Shown: positions 4,683 through 6,677 of the stretch, piece after piece
How the letters are laid out: each line of letters starts with the position of its first letter
Position numbering within the stretch: the stretch's first letter is position 1
DNA from: a bacterium
Lineage (GTDB): Bacteria > RBG-13-66-14
Assembly (NCBI GenBank): GCA_035528375.1
Contig: DATKYS010000032.1
Coordinates: 1-6,677, forward strand
DNA length: 6,677 nucleotides
Direction of reading: 5' to 3'
Program-made: the position numbers and the translations under genes
The notes under the pieces: model-generated
Database searches by the model: none
Seen by the model: the letters and a program-made list of their open reading frames with translations, nothing else
What the model was told of the DNA's origin: nothing

Positions 4683-6182
4683 ATGTTTAAAAAGATACTC
4701 ATCGCCAACCGGGGCGAAATCGCGGTACGGGTCATCCGGACCTGCGGCGAGATGGGCATCCCCACGGTGGCCGTCTTCTCCGACGCCGACCGCGGCGCCC
4801 TCCACGTCCAGTACGCCGACGAGGCGTACAACATCGGCCCGCCCCCGGCGGCGGAGTCCTACCTCGCGGGCGACCGGCTGATCGGGCTGGCGAAAAAGGT
4901 CGGCGCCGAGGCCGTCCACCCCGGCTACGGTTTTCTGGCCGAGAACGCCGATTTCGCCCAGGCGTGCGCCGACGCGGGGCTGGCCTTCATCGGCCCCTCG
5001 GCGGGTGCCATGCGCCTCTCGGGCGATAAGCTCCAGGCGCGCGCCACGATGGTCGCCGCCGGCGTGCCGGTCATCCCCGGCCTCGACACCGCCGGGATTT
5101 CCGACGAGGAGTTGCCGGGACGGGTGGAAGGGATAGGCTACCCCGTGATGGTCAAGGCGGCGGGCGGCGGCGGCGGCAAGGGCATCCGCACCGTCCGCGG
5201 CCCCGACGAGCTCCGGGCCTCCATCCGTCAGGCCCGCGCCGAGGCGGCCAGCTCCTTCGGCGACGAACGGGTGTACATCGAGAAGATGGTGGTGGACCCG
5301 CGGCACATCGAGGTCCAGATTCTGGGCGACGCCCACGGCAACACGGTCCACCTCTACGAGCGCGAGTGCTCGATCCAGAGGCGACACCAGAAGCTGGTGG
5401 AGGAGAGCCCGTCCCCGGCGCTCACCGAGGAGCAGCGCGCCGCCATGACCGCAGCCGCCGTCAAGGCCGCCCGCGCGGTCAGCTACGACAACGCCGGCAC
5501 CATCGAATTCTTGCGCTCCGCCGACGGCAGCTTCTTCTTCCTCGAGGTCAACGCCCGGTTGCAGGTGGAGCACCCGGTCACCGAGATGCTCATCGGGCGG
5601 GACCTGGTCCGGGCCCAGATCCGCATCGCCGCCGGCGAGAAGCTCTGGTTCACCCAGGACGAGGTGCAGTCCCGCGGCTCGGCCATCGAGTGCCGCGTCT
5701 GCGCCGAGGACCCTGACTCCAATTTCTACCCCGCCACGGGTACGGTGACGCGGATGCGCGCCCCCGGCGGTCCCGGTGTCCGCCTGGACGCTGGATGCTT
5801 CCAGGGCTACGACGTCCCGGTTTACTACGACCCCCTCATCGCCAAGCTCATCGTCTGGGGCGAGGACCGGCCCGCCGCCCTGGACCGCCTGGCCCGCGTG
5901 CTCGACGAGTTCGTCCTAGAGGGCTTCCCCACGACACTCCCCTTCTTCCGTTGGCTGGTGAAGAACGAGTCGTTCCGCTCCGGTGACTTCGACACCGGCT
6001 TCATCGCCCGGCACTACAGGCCGGAGCCGCCTGGGGGGAGCGAGCTGGAGCGCGCCGCCTCCGTCCTCTGCGCCCTGTTGGAGCACGAGGCCGTCCGGGG
6101 CATCGCCCGCGGGACCGACGGCGGTAAACCGGATACGTCGGCCTGGAAGTACCTCTGGCTCAAGAACAGGCTCGGCTCATGA
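4683..6182 (+). CDS. Biotin carboxylase subunit of acyl-CoA carboxylase
   Basis: A 499-residue biotin carboxylase (AccC/PccA N-terminal type) that uses ATP and bicarbonate to carboxylate biotin on the carrier protein. It starts MFKKILIANRGEIAVRVIR. The ATP-grasp fold is complete: Lys116, Lys158, the glycine-rich loop GGGGGKG (161-167), His208, Glu275, Glu288-Val-Asn290, Arg292, the QVEHPVTEM segment with Glu296, and Arg338. These match the positions known to matter in E. coli AccC almost number for number. The chain is about 50 residues longer than AccC; the tail ends SAWKYLWLKNRLGS, like the linker after the carboxylase domain in propionyl-CoA carboxylase alpha. It begins 3 nt after the carboxyltransferase stop and overlaps the next gene by 4 nt (ATGA). 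It probably pairs with the preceding carboxyltransferase; sharing with acetyl-CoA carboxylase is possible. Confidence 0.93.
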   Translation: MFKKILIANRGEIAVRVIRTCGEMGIPTVAVFSDADRGALHVQYADEAYNIGPPPAAESYLAGDRLIGLAKKVGAEAVHPGYGFLAENADFAQACADAGLAFIGPSAGAMRLSGDKLQARATMVAAGVPVIPGLDTAGISDEELPGRVEGIGYPVMVKAAGGGGGKGIRTVRGPDELRASIRQARAEAASSFGDERVYIEKMVVDPRHIEVQILGDAHGNTVHLYERECSIQRRHQKLVEESPSPALTEEQRAAMTAAAVKAARAVSYDNAGTIEFLRSADGSFFFLEVNARLQVEHPVTEMLIGRDLVRAQIRIAAGEKLWFTQDEVQSRGSAIECRVCAEDPDSNFYPATGTVTRMRAPGGPGVRLDAGCFQGYDVPVYYDPLIAKLIVWGEDRPAALDRLARVLDEFVLEGFPTTLPFFRWLVKNESFRSGDFDTGFIARHYRPEPPGGSELERAASVLCALLEHEAVRGIARGTDGGKPDTSAWKYLWLKNRLGS

Positions 6183-6677
6183 AATACGAAACCCGGATCG
6201 GCGACCGCGGATACGAGGTTGACGTCACCCCCGGCGAAGGGGGGCCGAGGGTCCTCCTCGACGGCAAAGAAATTTCCGTGGATTTCCGGGAAATATCCCC
6301 CAAGGCCCTGTACTCGGTCATTATTGACGGCCGCTCCTACGAGCTGTGGCTCCGGCGCGAGGGCGCGGATTACCACGTCTTCGCCCACGGGCGCTCCCTT
6401 TCCGTCACCGTCCGCGACGAGCGGCGGCGACGTGTGGAATCGCTCCAGGCGACAATGCCCCAAGCCAAGACCGGTTTCACCCTGCGCGCCCCCATGCCGG
6501 CCGTGGTCACCGCGGTGCTGGTGGAGCCGGGGCGGGAGGTCAAGCGGGGGGACATCCTCTGCCGCCTCGAGGCGATGAAGATGGAGAACGAGATGGCCTC
6601 CGAGGCCGACGGGGTGGTGAAGGAGGTCAAGGTCGCCGCCGGCGACGGCGTGGAGAAGGACCAGGTCCTGGTCGTCG
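6179..6677 (+). CDS. Biotin carboxyl carrier protein with N-terminal BT-like domain (partial, 3' end cut)
   Basis: At least 166 residues, open at the window edge. Residues 1 to about 90 form a strand-rich region (MKYETRIGDRGYEVDV, then repeated short strands such as YSVIIDGRSYELWL) resembling the BT domain that joins the carboxylase and carrier in propionyl-CoA carboxylase alpha. A short basic linker (ERRRR, 81-85) leads to a biotinyl domain from about 100: LRAPMPAVVTAVLVEPGREV, then EAMKMEN at 131-137, in which Lys134 is the biotin attachment site. The Met-Lys-Met signature is intact. The ATG at 6179 overlaps the biotin carboxylase stop (ATGA), so the two are translationally coupled. Little is missing, since the visible sequence has reached the usual last strands of a biotinyl domain. 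The product should carry carboxybiotin between the two upstream enzymes. It could be named a PCC alpha C-terminal part or a decarboxylase gamma-like carrier; the context favours the former. Confidence 0.9.
   Translation, partial: MKYETRIGDRGYEVDVTPGEGGPRVLLDGKEISVDFREISPKALYSVIIDGRSYELWLRREGADYHVFAHGRSLSVTVRDERRRRVESLQATMPQAKTGFTLRAPMPAVVTAVLVEPGREVKRGDILCRLEAMKMENEMASEADGVVKEVKVAAGDGVEKDQVLVV

Noticed and set aside
3117-5573. 818-codon open frame on the minus strand
   Set aside because: It lies opposite the carboxyltransferase and biotin carboxylase genes, both with full family motifs. Its composition (rich in H, G, V, D, R) is that expected from reading G/C-rich codons backwards, and no family motif is visible.
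3132-6677. Sodium-pumping methylmalonyl-CoA decarboxylase
   Set aside because: The carboxyltransferase and carrier would fit, but a complete ATP-grasp biotin carboxylase lies between them and no membrane beta subunit is seen. Downstream genes outside the window could revise this.

Overview
This is a G+C-rich bacterial window. The four genes from 2658 onward have strongly G/C-biased third codon positions; the first propeller gene (67-933) is visibly more A/T-rich. The setting (secreted PD40 propeller proteins, short CCCTC/GAGGG-type intergenic repeats, a small HicAB module, a split methylmalonyl-CoA mutase) would fit an uncultivated FCB-like or candidate-phylum bacterium. No marker gene is present, so that placement is only an impression. 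All supported genes are on the + strand.

Region 1 (1-2030): two paralogous secreted beta-propeller genes in tandem (67-933 and 1118-1978). Each has a near-identical short signal peptide followed by six PD40/TolB-like blades of about 44 residues. Short G/C-rich, hairpin-forming repeats lie before, between and after them: a partial copy at 29-50, three direct copies at 934-1098 and one inverted copy at 1979-2028. The leader and signal-peptide sequence are duplicated with the genes, so this looks like a duplicated unit that has since diverged.

Region 2 (2031-2654): a small toxin-antitoxin-like module. It holds a 50-codon HicB-like gene that ends early (2042-2194), a 68-residue HicB-like antitoxin (2224-2430) and a 74-residue HicA-like toxin (2430-2654) overlapping it by one base.

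Region 3 (2658-6677): a propionyl-CoA/methylmalonyl-CoA operon. It encodes the B12-binding small subunit of a split methylmalonyl-CoA mutase, an acyl-CoA carboxylase carboxyltransferase (PccB type), a biotin carboxylase with a PCC-type C-terminal tail, and a BT-like plus biotinyl carrier protein cut by the window edge. Together the last three can form a propionyl-CoA carboxylase with a split alpha chain, making methylmalonyl-CoA (or running in reverse). The mutase then links methylmalonyl-CoA to succinyl-CoA. The mutase large subunit, the epimerase and the mutase chaperone are not in the window.

The toxin gene ends only 3 nt before the mutase gene, and its last codons carry that gene's ribosome binding site, so regions 2 and 3 are probably co-transcribed. 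I do not see a clearly undescribed system. The points most worth a second look are this coupling, the HicB doublet, the inverted repeat arms around the second propeller gene, and a substitution in the carboxyltransferase specificity loop.
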